Notes: generated by a model not told the origin, from the letters alone. A stretch of 32,568 nt of DNA from Didymodactylos carnosus (GCA_905250885.1 CAJNOQ010001365.1:1-32568); one strand, 5' to 3'; shown: positions 11,401 through 22,362, numbered from the stretch's first letter. Translations and numbers: made by a program.

Positions 11401-14400
11401 TGACATTAAATTAAAGAAGAAAAAACAAACAATGAACTATATAATGTTAAGATTCATTTAATATATTTCATTTACTAATGTAATGACGACTAAAAATACA
11501 TGTGACTCTTCTTCTATTTGTTTCGTTTTATTTTTTCTTTGATAAAAAATAGTTGAAAAAAAATAATAACAACAACAACAAGACGATAAAAATCTTTTTT
11601 TTTTAAAAGTTAATGATCTTCGTGTTTTATACGGATCATAGTTATAGTATATAATAGGAAGAATATATAAAAAAAAATACCGCACAGAATCAAATAGTCA
11701 CACACATGCCACAACAAATCATAAAAAAACTACGTTTTTTTTTTGCCTTTTTTTTTTTTCTTCTTTTATATGCTATCTTTTATATAACAATAAAGTTTGA
11801 GAACAAAAAAGAAATAGAATAATGATTGTGTTTTTTTTTCTTCTTCTTCTTCTTCTTTTTCAGGTTTCTTTTTCTTCGTTTTGTTTTTGGTGAATTGATC
11901 ATATATAAAATAGATATGAAGAAGACGAAGAAAAATAAAGAAAGAAAGAAGAATATGAAAGGAAATAAGATTATTCTTAAAACTGAAAGCGGAAAAGAAA
12001 GGAGAAAAAAATTTTTTTTCTTTTTTGACAAAAATGACGTGATGGAAATAAAAAAAAAAAACAAAAAACAAAAGAAAAAAAAAAACTCTTATTATGGATA
12101 GTTCAGAATAGAAGTTTTTTTTTGTTTCCTTCTTTTTCTCGTTGTATATTTATTTATAGAATTAGATTCTGATTTTTTGAAAAAAAAACTACTGTGATAT
12201 ATAGAATGAATTCATATGTAACATGGAGAAGGATAAATAACAGATAATCAGTGAAAAACAACAGTAAAAAACACAAGGAAAAGAAGAAAAATAGAAGGCA
12301 ATGAACCACTGATCGCTTAATTATCTATTATATAATCAAAGAAAAAAGTAGAAAAAAAAAACAAACGAAAAGAAAAAGAAATCTAATATAACAAGATTTT
12401 TATAGGACATAGTAATTTTAAAACCCGATTACAACTTAAACAAAATAAAAGAGACCTTCAAACTAGATTTAGAATCTTTTTTGGAACTATAAGTCGTCTT
12501 TTTTTTTTTTAATTTTCTATTCTACTCAACAGAATTTCCTCTCTTTTTATTGTTTATAACAATGAAAATATGTCCTATGACGAAATGTGAGGGATTATGA
12601 ATGAAAATTTCTTTTTTTGTGACTCTCTAATTCTCTTTTGATACCGGATATGACTAAAGTACGAGGCTTGTCAATGTTCTTCTAAACATGAGTTTAAACT
12701 TCTCATCTCATCAACTTCAGAATTTTATTCAAACATCAGTTGAGAATAAGTTTTCTAGAAAAAGAACTCCCATGGAGCACTATTCATAAATATTCAAAAG
12801 AGAAAAGAAATCAACAACGAAAATAGGAGATAACAAAAAAAAAAAAAAAATTATCGATCGAGTATAAAGAGAGTGCTGTTGAAAGGCTCATTTTAATAAT
12901 TTTCTTTTATGAATAAAGTATTCAGTTTATAATAAATATCATTCGACATCATGCAAACAAGATAGGACATGAATTTTTCTTTTTTTTTTCTTCTTGTTCT
13001 TCTTCTTTGTTTTCCCAATAAGAAAACTATCAACATCATTTAGTCTGACATAGAATTCTTTTCGTTTTATACGTTATTTTTACACAATAATGATAAAACA
13101 AAACAAAAAAAGAGAAAGGAGATAAATATGAGTAGAAAAGAGACGAAAGGACTATGTGATAAAAAAAAGACTTTCAATGAGTTAAAATGAAGAAAAAATA
13201 AAATAGATTGATTGATTAGTTAAAAAAAGGAGATTCTTTTTTTCTTTTTTCTCCCAAGAAAATGTAATAAAATCTTCAGTACAGAAAAAAAAAAAAGACA
13301 CTGGCATAGTCTAAACGATAGTAAGATGAAAAAGTGGAAATAAAAATTTTGAATGTACTCTGAATTTTGTAGAATAAAATGCTGAGAAAGAGGAAGAAAA
13401 AACTGATTTCCTCCTTATAAATAATTACATTACAAATAATGAAAAATTACGAATGAGAAGAAAAAAAATCAATCAAAAAAAAAAGAGTGGAAAATTCGAG
13501 AAGTACAATGCTAAAATTGTTCAGTAATCTTTAAAAAATTATTTAATTCAATCAATCATGAAAATAAAATATATCGAATATCAACAAAACATACAACATA
13601 ACGTTGAACTAAGTCCGGGTTATTATATTAGAGATGAAAGACAAACAAAAAAAAAAGAAAAGAAAAATGAAATTTGATTATTCATAAGACTTCTAAAGAA
13701 AGAGAAATGAAATAACTTTTATATTGACCATCCCACTAATTTCTATAAAACTCTTTTAAATTTAAAAAATATTCTTACGTTGTATGAAATAATGTGTTAA
13801 CTAGTCTATTGTACGTTTGAAAAAAATGTGAATAATGAACAATCATTATTATCTCTTTGTGAATTTAATTTCAAGAAAATGAATTAATTATATCTTATAG
13901 TGTAAATATTTGTTTCAACACAAAACTCTTTTCTTCTTCTTTTTTTTTTATGAATTATAAATGGTATTTAATTCTATACCTGTGTCGACTTCTATTTAAA
14001 AAAATATAATTTTTTTTCATTTTTGTTTTTTTTAAATGTAAAAAATTGTTCGTACTTACTCTCTGACTATTTGAACAACATTTTGTTACACCACCTAATG
14101 ATTCAATATTTTTACATGGTGTATAACGTTGTTGTGTTGTTGTTTCATTTAATGGCATCATATATTCTAATACATTATGTATTGTATAATCAGGTAATAT
14201 ATTTTGTACAATTGTTTTAAGACCACATAATGGACAATTGACATGATAATTTTCATTTTCATTATCATTACCACCATCACTAGTTCCATTTGATAATACA
14301 GGTAATTTATCAACACATGATTCACATATAGTATGAAAACATTGTAAAACACGTGCAGAATTTTGTTTTTTATATACCATACTGCATAAAGGGCAACAAT

Positions 14401-17400
14401 GAAATATCTGCATATTATTATTATTATTATTATGATCGTGATGTTGTTGTTGTTGTTGAGGAGACAAAGAGGAAGAAGACGAGGATATTGAATCATTCAT
14501 TAATAAATGATTTGGTAATGGACAATTATTGTAAGATGTTAATGGGGATGATGATGTTGAATGTATATTTGAACAGGTTGGAGAACTTGTAGATAAAATA
14601 TTATTATTATTTGAATTAATATTTGTAGGCATAATAGAAATTGATGAAGCACGTTTTAAAATTGATGGTGATGAGGATTGTGGTGGTGAAGAAGAACAAG
14701 CAGAAATAATTGAAGATGATCTAAAAAAAAGTGAGACAAAAAGAAAATAAATTTTTTGTTTTACTAAAAAAAAGGAGATACTTTTATTGAAGAAAAAATG
14801 AATAAAACGTACGATAATAATGATGATGAACAAAAACCACTTTCGGAATATGAATGACTGCTACAACTACTATCGTGGCTTGTACACGCGGATAATAATG
14901 TTGGCTGTTGAACTATCAATAAATCATCATTGTCTAATGATGTTGATGTTGTCTTGGGTGGAAATAAATCAAGGATAGACGATGAAGAAAATGGAGAATT
15001 CTAAAACAAAAAAGATAAAATTTTACATTCGATTTGTTACTAGGCAGACAGATAATGGCAATTGATACACCCAACAAATAAAACGAACATAGAAAACAAG
15101 AAAAAATGTTGTGTTTAATGTTGTCAAGCTATTGCATGAGTTAGAAAATGTTAAGCTGCTGCTGCTGTTAGACACTCATAAAAATAGTCTTGCATTCTTA
15201 AAAAGAGTAGTTAAGATTATTAGGCATTTAATAAAGTTGTAAAAAACGGTGATTGTCGACGCGTATCATTTTTCTTTCTGTTGTCTTTATTTTGTTTTTT
15301 TGCTGCATTTTAATTAGAAAATGTTTGAAAGAAAAAGGAAAACAACAACAATATCACTTGTCTTTTTCTCGAACTAAGCTGTTATTAATCAAACTTGCGT
15401 TTCTCTCAAATAGATATTCAATTCTCTAATTGTAAGTATGAAAACAAGACAATAGATACAGTGAAATCATTGTTATTATTGTTGATTTTATAGCATATAC
15501 GTTTTATGCTGTAATTATACTTATTTTTAACATAAATGAAATTTATTTGCGCTTTAACACCGTTTTTTCTTCTTCTTTCTTCTTTTTTTTTTTCTTTTTT
15601 CTTTACAAAATATATTTTGTCCTCTTTATATGACATTTATATTTATATTAGGTGTCAGAAAAAGAAAAATACTATTTTCCTGTTCACTAGATAAAATACA
15701 TCTAACACATTGATTACATAAAAATTAGATAATTTCATGCCCTAAATATTAGCAAAATTGAGATTGATTTAGAGAATTTCTTTTCGAGTAATTTATTCTT
15801 TTGAAAACCAAAAATAAAACTGACAATAACAAAATACTTGAATAACTCTTTGAGCAAAAATGTTCTTTTGGGAAAAAGATATATAAAATCAGCTCAAACT
15901 ATTCTAGATAACAGACTGGATTATTAACTTTAAATGCTCTATATCTAAGAGCAATGGGAGGGACAAAAATTCAATGAGAATGATGATTCAATATTTAAAG
16001 AGTAAAGTGTATAGTATCATTTGTAAAATTGTGTCAACAATGGGCGAAGTAAGAACGAAGTAGAAAAAAAAAAGAGAAAAAGTTTGAATAACCGCTTTGA
16101 TGAAACGGGATAAAATAAAATAAAAGAGAAAAACGCAACGCACACAAAGCTCAGACTAAATTGAATCATTAAAAGTAAAATATGTTATAAAAGTCAATAT
16201 TTGAATACATAGAAATGCCTGACATTTTTTATATTATTACTTTTTTTTAATAAGACTCAAAAGTAAACAAAGTGAAAATTAATTAATCGATACTATAGTC
16301 TATGTTAACTGTCAACTCTTTTTTTTTTCTTTTAAATAACTACTCGACAGTATCTCAATTCGTCGTGACAACATCTTAAAACTTTATATGTACTTGGAGA
16401 GCGAGAGAGAGAGAGTAAATACAGTTTCAAGCAGCAAGCATATTAGTAAAAATTTTTTGCATATGTTAAACGAACAATGTAAGAGAGTGTGAATATATGT
16501 TGTTAGATGGCAAAATTTTTCTTTTTTTTTTTTTGTTTTTCTGAAGATTTTCAAAACAAATCCATCAAATATTATTTTCTTTTTTGTCTCGTTAGATAAG
16601 AAGTTATTAATTAAATCGTATTATATACCGTAGCCAAACAAACAAACGCAAGAAGAAAAAAATAAGCATTCTTTTTTTTTTTGTTGTATGTACCCTTCTA
16701 GTTATTATTCTTACCCATAAATCATTGTCAAAATCGAATATTCTATTACTATAGTTCATTGTTTCCTCAAAAGAAGAAGAAAAAAAGACAAAAAAATGAA
16801 TTCTTTCTATTATTAAAGTACTATATCAATTGAATTTACTTTTATTTTACTGATTTGTGTCTAATATATATATTTCCACGTTATTTCTTCTGACATGGGC
16901 ATCTTTGGCGCATTAGAGAGAGAGAGAGAGACAGACAGAAGAGAGAGAACAGGAACATAATGTAAGTTGTCAAGGTAATATGATGAGAAAAAAAAAAATG
17001 AGAGAAAAAGAAATCGTCATCTCCCTATTTCTCGGTCGACTACATTAGTCAGTCAGGGTATCTGTATAGAAATTGATGTGTCAACTTTATTATAAATGTA
17101 CATAGAGAAAAATTAAAAATACATGGACATAGACAATAAAAAATCATTAGGATGGTGATGTGAACACGAACTTCATGAGAAAGAATGAGAAAGCGAAAGA
17201 GAAAAGAAGAAATACTTTCTATTATATTTAGTATTGCTTGCAGGTTTACATTGCAGACCGTGCTGATAGAAGCTTTTCTTCTTTTCATTCTTTATTCTCT
17301 CTTCTCTTGTGCTTCTGAACATATAAATCGATTTTGGATTAGAAAAATGAGAAACAGAAGGAAAAAATATCCCAGAATGAATTAACTATTCATATGTATG

Positions 17401-20400
17401 ATGTACACTTGATTATTTCCGCTGAACTTTAAAAATTTTTTGATAGGAAAAAAAAAAATTGCCTGTCAACAGACTCAATACATTGTCGATAGAAACTAAT
17501 TAGCCGTTAACAAAACAAAAACAAGTCAAAGGTTCATCAAAATGATGTTTTTTATTCACCATCTGCGCTACAATTTGTTATTCTATTTTTCACTGTTATA
17601 TTAAATAAAACAGATGATCATCGTCACATTTAATATATGGACATATGGTATGGCGAAGACCAGCTGTCTAAATCTAGTTTTCTGTCAAATTTGATGACTG
17701 ATTATCTTCTGTCTCGTTAATTCAATGTATGACATTCTATTCTTATGTCAACTACTATAAAAAAAGAATGTCAAGATTCTCACTTAGAACAAAATACATC
17801 GATGTATTTTACTCACGCAGAATAACATACAAAAAATGCATAACAGAACACACACACACACACACTTTATAATTTTTCTTCTCTATTAAAATAAAATTGA
17901 CCATATATATATTTTCTTTTTCTATTGGTTTTTATTCTCTTTATTTGTCTATCAAATTCCATTTATTTTCTAGAAAAACAATATAGTGCGTTTTTTCTAT
18001 TGTTTTTGTAGAACATACCAACTAAACATCAGTGCAATAGAAGAAGAAAAAAAAAACGAGAGAAACTAGTGATACTAGTTATTGTTTTTTTCATCCCTAG
18101 AATGTCAATAATGATCGAACAGATGACGAGACAACGAATTTTATTTTTTTGCGCGACTTTGATCAAATAATAACAATGAATTATCACATTAACTCTTTTT
18201 TTAATTATCACGTAATAAAAAAAAATAGTCGTGACTATTTTAATTCTTATCTCATTATCTCCGTAAAGATGACATGAATTCAGAATTTATGTTCTATACG
18301 TTTCTTTTTTTTTCTAATGCTAAAAACCTGTTCAATTCTATTAAATGACATTACTAATGAAGGTCGAAAGTGAATTTCTAAAATAAACATGGCAATATAT
18401 ATATATAGAAGTATGTATGCATGGCAAAAAATCTCAACGAAGCAGAACAAATTAGATGATAAAATTTCAATTAGTTCAACATTTTTTTGCGTTTTCTAAT
18501 ATATATATTTATATATATGATCATATATTCTTACACAAGAATGAGTCTTTCTATATAGTATTATACACCTGCCTTTTCTCCGCTTCGCGCAGTAAATTTA
18601 GTTTATTACATTTCTTTTTTCTCTATTAACACATTAGAACATAGAGAATATGTGTTGAAGGTTCTCTTCGTAGCACCAAAAAAAATGGTGTACATACATA
18701 CATAAAATGGTAATAAATAAAAAATTAATCATCTTTGAACTTAAGCAATCAGATAGAGTATTGATAAGATACTAAAGTGATTTGTATGACAACAATTACG
18801 CATTTGTTTTACTAGACTTTTAAAACTATATAATAACGAAAAATGTGAGCAATATAGAGTGAAAGAAGAAATTTCAAAATGATGAACCATCACGGGTAGT
18901 ATATTCCATAGTTAACAATCTATCCACGCTACTCTAATGAGGAGACTTAGTTAACAACTTTTGGCTCTTCTGGATTACTCATAAAAGTGAAATAAAGAAC
19001 TTTTTACTTTATACATGTACAAAATTCAATCTAATACATTGCGTTTGCAAACCGTCTCTAACAGTAGTCGTTCTTCAGATCGTACAAGTAGCATATTTAT
19101 TCAAAATTTATCATGATAGAACAGACAAATATAGATTTTTATCATTGCACGATTTTAACTAAAAGGGTATATTTTAAAATTAACCGACTTGTCTTCTAAA
19201 AGTGTTTACTATTATTAATTTAAGTGTTAGCTATCGGTATGAAACTGAAAAAGTATTACTTTACCGCTGAATTGTTGCTTTTACTATGTTACATAAAACA
19301 TATTCAGTTCATTTGTTATTTTATCAAACAAAAAAAGAAAGAAAATTTTATTATCGTTAACATAGTTTCAAATTTCTTCTTTATAAAATGAGAAATAACA
19401 GAAAGAAAGTAAATCCCGTTTTTTTCTATGTAAATTAATTATTTTTCTAAAACTGTAAGTGAAAATTCTAAATTATTCCATGTTTCCAGTCTCTGTTTCA
19501 AAACAAATAGTTATCAACATTATAATAATGCTAGAGAAAAAGAAAAATTGGATGTTTGCAGCACATATTTCTGATTACACTATTAAAACGAGTGAGTGGA
19601 ATTTAGACGCCTTTTAGTAATCGCGCAATGATAAAAATCTATATTTATCTGTTCTATGATGATAAATTTTGGATTATATGCTACTTGTACGATCTGAAGA
19701 ACGACTACTGTCAAAGAAGATCTGCAAACGCAATGTATTAGATTGAATATTGTAATATGTATGAAGTAAAAAGTTCTTTATTTCACTTTTATGAGTAATC
19801 TAGAAGAGTCAGAAGTTGTTAACTAAGTCTCCTAGTAGGAATAGTATGGACGCTGTGAATAGTAAACTGTCTGTTTCAGTTCTAATTCGCCCTCTGGTGT
19901 TTATTTGATGTAATTAAGACTTCCAAATTTTTTGATAAAAAGTGGTCTCAATTAGGAAGACTCGAATACTTTCTGTATCACTGTTAATAATTAGAGCCGC
20001 TCAGATTGATTTGGTCTCTCATTTTAAACAAAAATGTAATGGATTATATTTATCAGAAGAATATTTAGATCAGAAAACTATAATATGGTTTTTTTCCCTT
20101 TGATAACCAAATAGTGTTAGGGAAAGCGTATACCTCAGCTGAAATTCAAACTCAGAACATTAGTTATTCAATCCCATGGCCAAATCTAAGCTACTAATAG
20201 ACCGATCTAAACAAATATTATTCTCAATGAATGATATTTAATTATTGAAGTTTATTTCGTCTTTTTACGTCATATCCATTGCTAACGAGATCAGATACAA
20301 TAAAATATTGTTCACTTTCGTTTCCTATAAGTAGTCACGACTTTTGCGAAAGGAAGTCAAGTAAAAGTATAGTTTTCTAATTGACTGACTCCTTACTCTC

Positions 20401-20738
20401 TCATCAAACTATTTTGGATATATACAATTACAAACGTGCCTTTTCATCAAATGAGTACAGATCAAATGTATCGTAAAAGAACAGGCATAGAAAGTAATAT
20501 ACTCATCCTAATCTGTTTTAGTTTTAAGAAAAAAATGTTTAATAACGTTTAATTATAAAGTCAAGTGATTCTGATATGTTTTCAACTCTTTGTACTAGAA
20601 GAAAATTACCTGATCGTTGATATCTTCGTCTTCATCAAAATTATTTGTTAACAAATCATTTTCGTTATTCGTTCGACATAGTAAAGTTGTATTATCATCA
20701 AGATCGTCAATAAATATTGTTTTCAATGTAGAAAGCAT
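6492..20738 (-). CDS. brat: Brain tumor (Brat) orthologue, TRIM-NHL translational repressor, 15 coding exons
   Basis: Coding exons in transcript order: 20738-20610, 15000-14813, 14720-14060, 10091-9980, 9914-9849, 9788-9679, 9526-9437, 9367-9281, 9201-8980, 8917-8527, 8458-8216, 8148-8088, 8016-7883, 7809-7570, 6898-6492. Every junction is GT-AG, every phase joins, and the sum is 3141 nt (1046 residues plus stop). Domains seen: RING about 215-271, remnant B-box 1 about 308-335, B-box 2 345-377, coiled coil about 387-555, polar linker to about 718, NHL propeller about 719-987, polar tail. The NHL part matches fly Brat in long stretches, including ESKVKHAQCFDVALMDDG and QEIFISDNRAHC. Known of the family: Brat binds mRNA 3' UTRs through the NHL top surface, works with Pumilio and Nanos, and represses translation in the cytoplasm to limit growth and set cell fate. 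There is no filamin domain, which argues against TRIM2/3 and TRIM71/LIN-41. A RING is present although fly Brat lacks one. The first exon is the least certain part. Confidence 0.93.
6962..7533. mobile_element. Foldback MITE, same family, copy 2, inside the last brat intron
   Basis: A 572-bp near-complete palindrome: arms about 6962-7218 and 7273-7533, loop about 7219-7272. Ends CGAGGGACC and GGCCCTTCG are flanked by TAA on both sides (6959-6961 and 7534-7536), again a TWA duplication. It shares with copy 1 the terminal CGAGGG, the AAACCTAGYGGGTTAT block and the interior CTTTGCAAAGAAAGG block. Arm identity is high, which suggests a fairly young insertion. It lies wholly within intron 6899-7569 and does not touch the splice sites. 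Confidence 0.88.
8527..8917 (-). CDS. brat: brat coding exon 10: polar linker between coiled coil and NHL
   Basis: About 130 residues rich in His, Asn, Ser, Thr and Pro, including a His/Asn run (HNHNHHSG) and the segment NPYELWSTGG. Fly Brat has the same arrangement: a His-rich stretch followed by NPYEKWSNGG. That short shared motif in an otherwise variable linker supports orthology with Brat rather than another TRIM-NHL class. The linker is probably disordered. The exon opens in phase 0 after TTATAG and ends with one base completed by exon 11. Confidence 0.9.
8980..9788 (-). CDS. brat: brat coding exons 6-9: coiled coil
   Basis: Exons 9788-9679, 9526-9437, 9367-9281 and 9201-8980 code for about residues 386-555. 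The sequence is heptad-like and charged (NMVENTRLRLNELKHSQ, NFYRQLIEERKHELIKELD, LLYKKQLENKLNTII) and ends FEIEFVSNFQAIQTGVRNTF, which closely matches the segment after the coiled coil in fly Brat. Such coiled coils mediate TRIM dimerisation. Exons 7 and 8 are exact multiples of three (90 and 87 nt) in phase 0, so skipping either would keep the frame. Confidence 0.93.
9849..10091 (-). CDS. brat: brat coding exons 4-5: end of B-box 1 and complete B-box 2
   Basis: Exon 4 (10091-9980) opens with VVYIKEFES, which lines up with the tail of fly Brat B-box 1 (roughly NVCLIKGFEAS, recalled from memory). It then gives the start of B-box 2. Exon 5 (9914-9849) completes it. Ligands seen: C345-x2-H348, C357-x2-C360, C365-x2-C368, H373-x3-H377, the usual CHC3H2 B-box 2 set. 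The 65-nt intron between them is GT-AG and the junction codon becomes Ile. B-boxes in Brat contribute to repression and partner binding. Confidence 0.93.
10092..14059 (-). other. brat intron 3 (4.0 kb), low-complexity
   Basis: This intron splits the B-box 1 region. It is dominated by long A, T, GAA and CTT runs on the plus strand. Apparent open frames around 11.77-12.10 kb on both strands are homopolymer artefacts rich in Lys or Phe. I searched the sense strand for a short exon supplying the missing Cys-x2-Cys and His ligands of B-box 1 and found none I could support. Confidence 0.6.
11830..11859. repeat. Poly-T followed by (CTT)n microsatellite
   Basis: A T run and about six CTT units in brat intron 3. 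This run makes both strands appear open for about 90 codons. Confidence 0.85.
14060..14720 (-). CDS. brat: brat coding exon 3: Ser/Asn-rich region, RING finger, start of B-box 1
   Basis: The first half (about residues 106-208) is Ser-, Asn- and Gln-rich with homopolymer runs. It is followed by a C3HC4 RING: C215-x2-C218, C233-x-H235, C238-x2-C241 and C268-x2-C271, with an acidic Asn/Glu insert (about 249-265) before the last pair. RING domains in TRIM proteins recruit E2 enzymes for ubiquitin transfer; activity here is not shown. The exon ends TPCKN...KCCSNSQR, at the place of the first half of B-box 1. Only two of the four zinc ligands expected there remain. The donor is AGA|GTAAGT in phase 0, joining exon 4. 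Confidence 0.9.
14813..15000 (-). CDS. brat: brat coding exon 2 (Ser-rich N-terminal segment)
   Basis: The exon encodes a low-complexity Ser/Thr-rich stretch, roughly residues 44-105, beginning NSPFSSSSILDLF and ending SYSESGFCSSSLL. It opens after TTTTGTTTTAG and closes at TTATC|GTACGT, leaving two bases that join exon 3 to give Ser. Its reading frame continues into the intron, which is why an unspliced frame looks open there. Fly Brat also carries a Ser-rich N-terminus, so the composition fits, but the stretch is not alignable. Confidence 0.82.
16913..16945. repeat. (GA)n microsatellite
   Basis: GAGAGAGAGAGAGAGA followed by CAGACAGA and another GA run, in brat intron 1. A shorter GA run lies near 16400. 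Confidence 0.85.
17851..17867. repeat. (CA)n microsatellite
   Basis: Eight CA units in brat intron 1. Confidence 0.85.
18940..19833. repeat. Large inverted repeat (about 225-bp arms) in brat intron 1
   Basis: Left arm about 18940-19167 and right arm about 19609-19833, in opposite orientation, with a spacer of about 440 bp. Matching blocks include AGGAGACTTAGTTAACAACT, TTACTCATAAAAGTGAAATA, AATACATTGCGTTTGC, GATCGTACAAGTAGCATA and AAATATAGATTTTTATCATT against their reverse complements. The arms have diverged by scattered substitutions and small gaps. It is unrelated in sequence to the CGAGGG MITEs. No clear target duplication was found, so it may be an old foldback element or two inverted copies of one element. 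Confidence 0.8.
20610..20738 (-). CDS. brat: brat coding exon 1 (acidic N-terminus)
   Basis: This exon codes for 43 residues beginning MLSTLKTIFIDDL and ending in the acidic run DEDEDINDQ. The ATG at 20738-20736 is the first in frame after an upstream in-frame TAG, with A at -3. The exon ends CAG|GTAATT, a strong donor in phase 0, and the next accepted exon (15000) starts in phase 0. Linking it to brat across a 5.6-kb intron rests on phase, strand and absence of another partner, so it is an inference. It could instead be the first exon of another transcript. Residues 1-43 match no family I know. Confidence 0.65.
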
Positions 20739-20914
20739 GATGTTACCACCAAATTTCACACTTTCGTTAAATACAATCAAATGACTTTTAGCAGAATACT
20801 TCGCCTATGTATGTGTGTGTGTATATATATATATATTTGAAAATAACTCAATAATAAGTCGGTTCTTCTTCTTCTTGTTCCACCATTATAGTCGTTGTTG
20901 TGGCGTTCGTTCTG
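20739..20914 (-). promoter_or_regulatory. Probable 5' UTR exon of brat with a 12-codon uORF
   Basis: Upstream of the first brat ATG there is a possible splice acceptor (pyrimidine-rich tract, then TACTAG at 20916-20915). It is followed by a short frame, ATG 20886 to TGA 20848, reading MVEQEEEEPTYY. A TG/TA microsatellite lies between this uORF and the main start. uORFs commonly lower translation of the downstream frame. The exon boundary and its use are inferred only from sequence. Confidence 0.35.
20811..20836. repeat. (TG)n(TA)n microsatellite in the putative brat 5' UTR
   Basis: TGTGTGTGTG followed by TATATATATATA, between the uORF and the first coding ATG if the 5' UTR model is right. 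Confidence 0.8.
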
Positions 20915-22362
20915 CTAGTAAAAAAAAAGAATTTTTTCTTTCTTTTCTTTTATTATAGATTTCTTTTTATTATATCTAATAATACAAGGTCATAGGAACT
21001 GGTTGGCTTGGAGAAAAGAAAAAAAATATAGAGAGAAGAGCTTTTAGAAAAATATGCGCATATACAGATGGATCTAAAAGAAAACAAAAAAAAAAGAGTG
21101 AATAAAAAAACAGAATGAACAATTTTCTGGTAATGTATAGAGAGTGCTGAGTGAAAGAGGAGGGGTACTCATAAATTCGCAAACAGTGTCCGTCTTTTCA
21201 AGTAATCAGATTTCGTTCAGACCTCTTTTAATTGATTTTCTTTCACTTAAAAAAAGAAACAATCAGATTTCGAGGAATAGTTGTTTCTGCAGCACTCTTG
21301 TGCCCTTTTGTCGTTTGATTCTTAATGATGAAAATAAATGTCAGTCTATCTAACGTCGTTTTCTGACAAAAGAACAAGCAAAAAACAAAAAACGCGCCTC
21401 ATAAAAACAGTTGTTTGGATAAATAGAAACATACATACATGCCTAAGTAAAAATAACTTGATAATAATAAAAACAAAAAAAAAGAAATGCGAATGGATGA
21501 TCACGAAGTTAGATATTTGTCAAGAAAAATAGACAAAAACAATACTGATGATAATAATGAGTGGGTATATGCGGTTTAATTTTAGGATCTTTTATTAAAT
21601 AATCTTCCCGACGACAAAATGCTCATCACGTGCCAGTAGAAAAAATAAAATTGAAAAATAAAATGATTTTTTCCTCTTTCTTTATCAGTCATCGTTATGG
21701 TTATCCACACTAACGATACAAGGAATAGACAATAAAGAAACCAATAAAAAATGACATTCTGACCTTTCTAAAGTTCGAGCATCGTTTGCCAGATGTCCAT
21801 CTATTCATAAAACAACAATGCACAAAATCTCACAGTATACTGAAATAAGAATAATCAGAATTTTTCGAACTGATAGTAGCGACACCAGCAGTTTTCCCCT
21901 TTGTATTATGAAATGTGTTCTCGGTCTCTATCGAAGCTGGATATTAATCAAAATTTGAATTGCTACTAGAGAATCTTTTAGTCTGTCGATATCTTTTCTG
22001 TCATCTGGAAAATTTTGCTAAAATGACTTTTTTTTATCGGCCTTCAACTGAAATATATTGAGAATATTCATGCAGAATTTTGAGTACTAGTAAACGCTTT
22101 GTATCGCTACCTATGGGGAAGTTTTAGTGTATAAAATGGCGTCTACTCCAGTCAGAGGCGCTCCGATACCTTGGTGAAGGTAGGGGGGGGACGAAGTAAA
22201 TTTCGGAGTAAATTTTTATGCTTGTAAAAATTGGAGCAAAACTAAAAGAAAAGATAAATATTCTAAGCAGTTTTCTTCTAAAGCAAGACTGAATTTTCTT
22301 CTATCTAACTCTATTTACTTCAACACAAAACCTTATAATATAAAAATACATTTACTGAAGCC
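20915..22362. other. Upstream region of brat
   Basis: AT-rich, with no supportable coding exon. A G run (GGGGGGGG near 22183-22190) stands out. The brat promoter may lie here, but no defined core promoter was recognised. Confidence 0.4.

Larger units (their letters stand above)
15001..20609 (-). other. brat intron 1 (5.6 kb)
   Basis: AT-rich non-coding sequence between coding exons 1 and 2 with ordinary GT-AG ends. It contains GA-repeats near 16.40 and 16.92 kb, a short CA run near 17.85 kb, TA runs near 18.39 and 18.50 kb and the large inverted repeat at 18940-19833. I saw no open frame with coding character. Short frames at 17.0-17.4 kb are purine-rich and unsupported. Enhancers or alternative first exons cannot be excluded by reading alone. 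Confidence 0.6.

Noticed and set aside
11766..12101. Overlapping open frames of about 90-100 codons on both strands
   Set aside because: They are poly-Lys and poly-Phe products of A, T, GAA and CTT runs inside brat intron 3, with no splice or motif support.
14167..14592. Other-frame and antisense frames across the RING exon
   Set aside because: Shadows of the brat RING exon; their Ile/Asn/Tyr runs are frame-shifted homopolymers.
14721..14833. Extension of the RING exon frame upstream to an apparent start at 14833
   Set aside because: The sequence between 14721 and 14812 is an intron: pyrimidine tract plus AG at its 3' end and TC|GTACGT at its 5' end, with phases that join exon 2 to exon 3.
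20739..20780. Start of the first brat exon at a TTG at 20780
   Set aside because: TTG is not a plausible start here; the in-frame ATG at 20738 is the first ATG after an in-frame stop.
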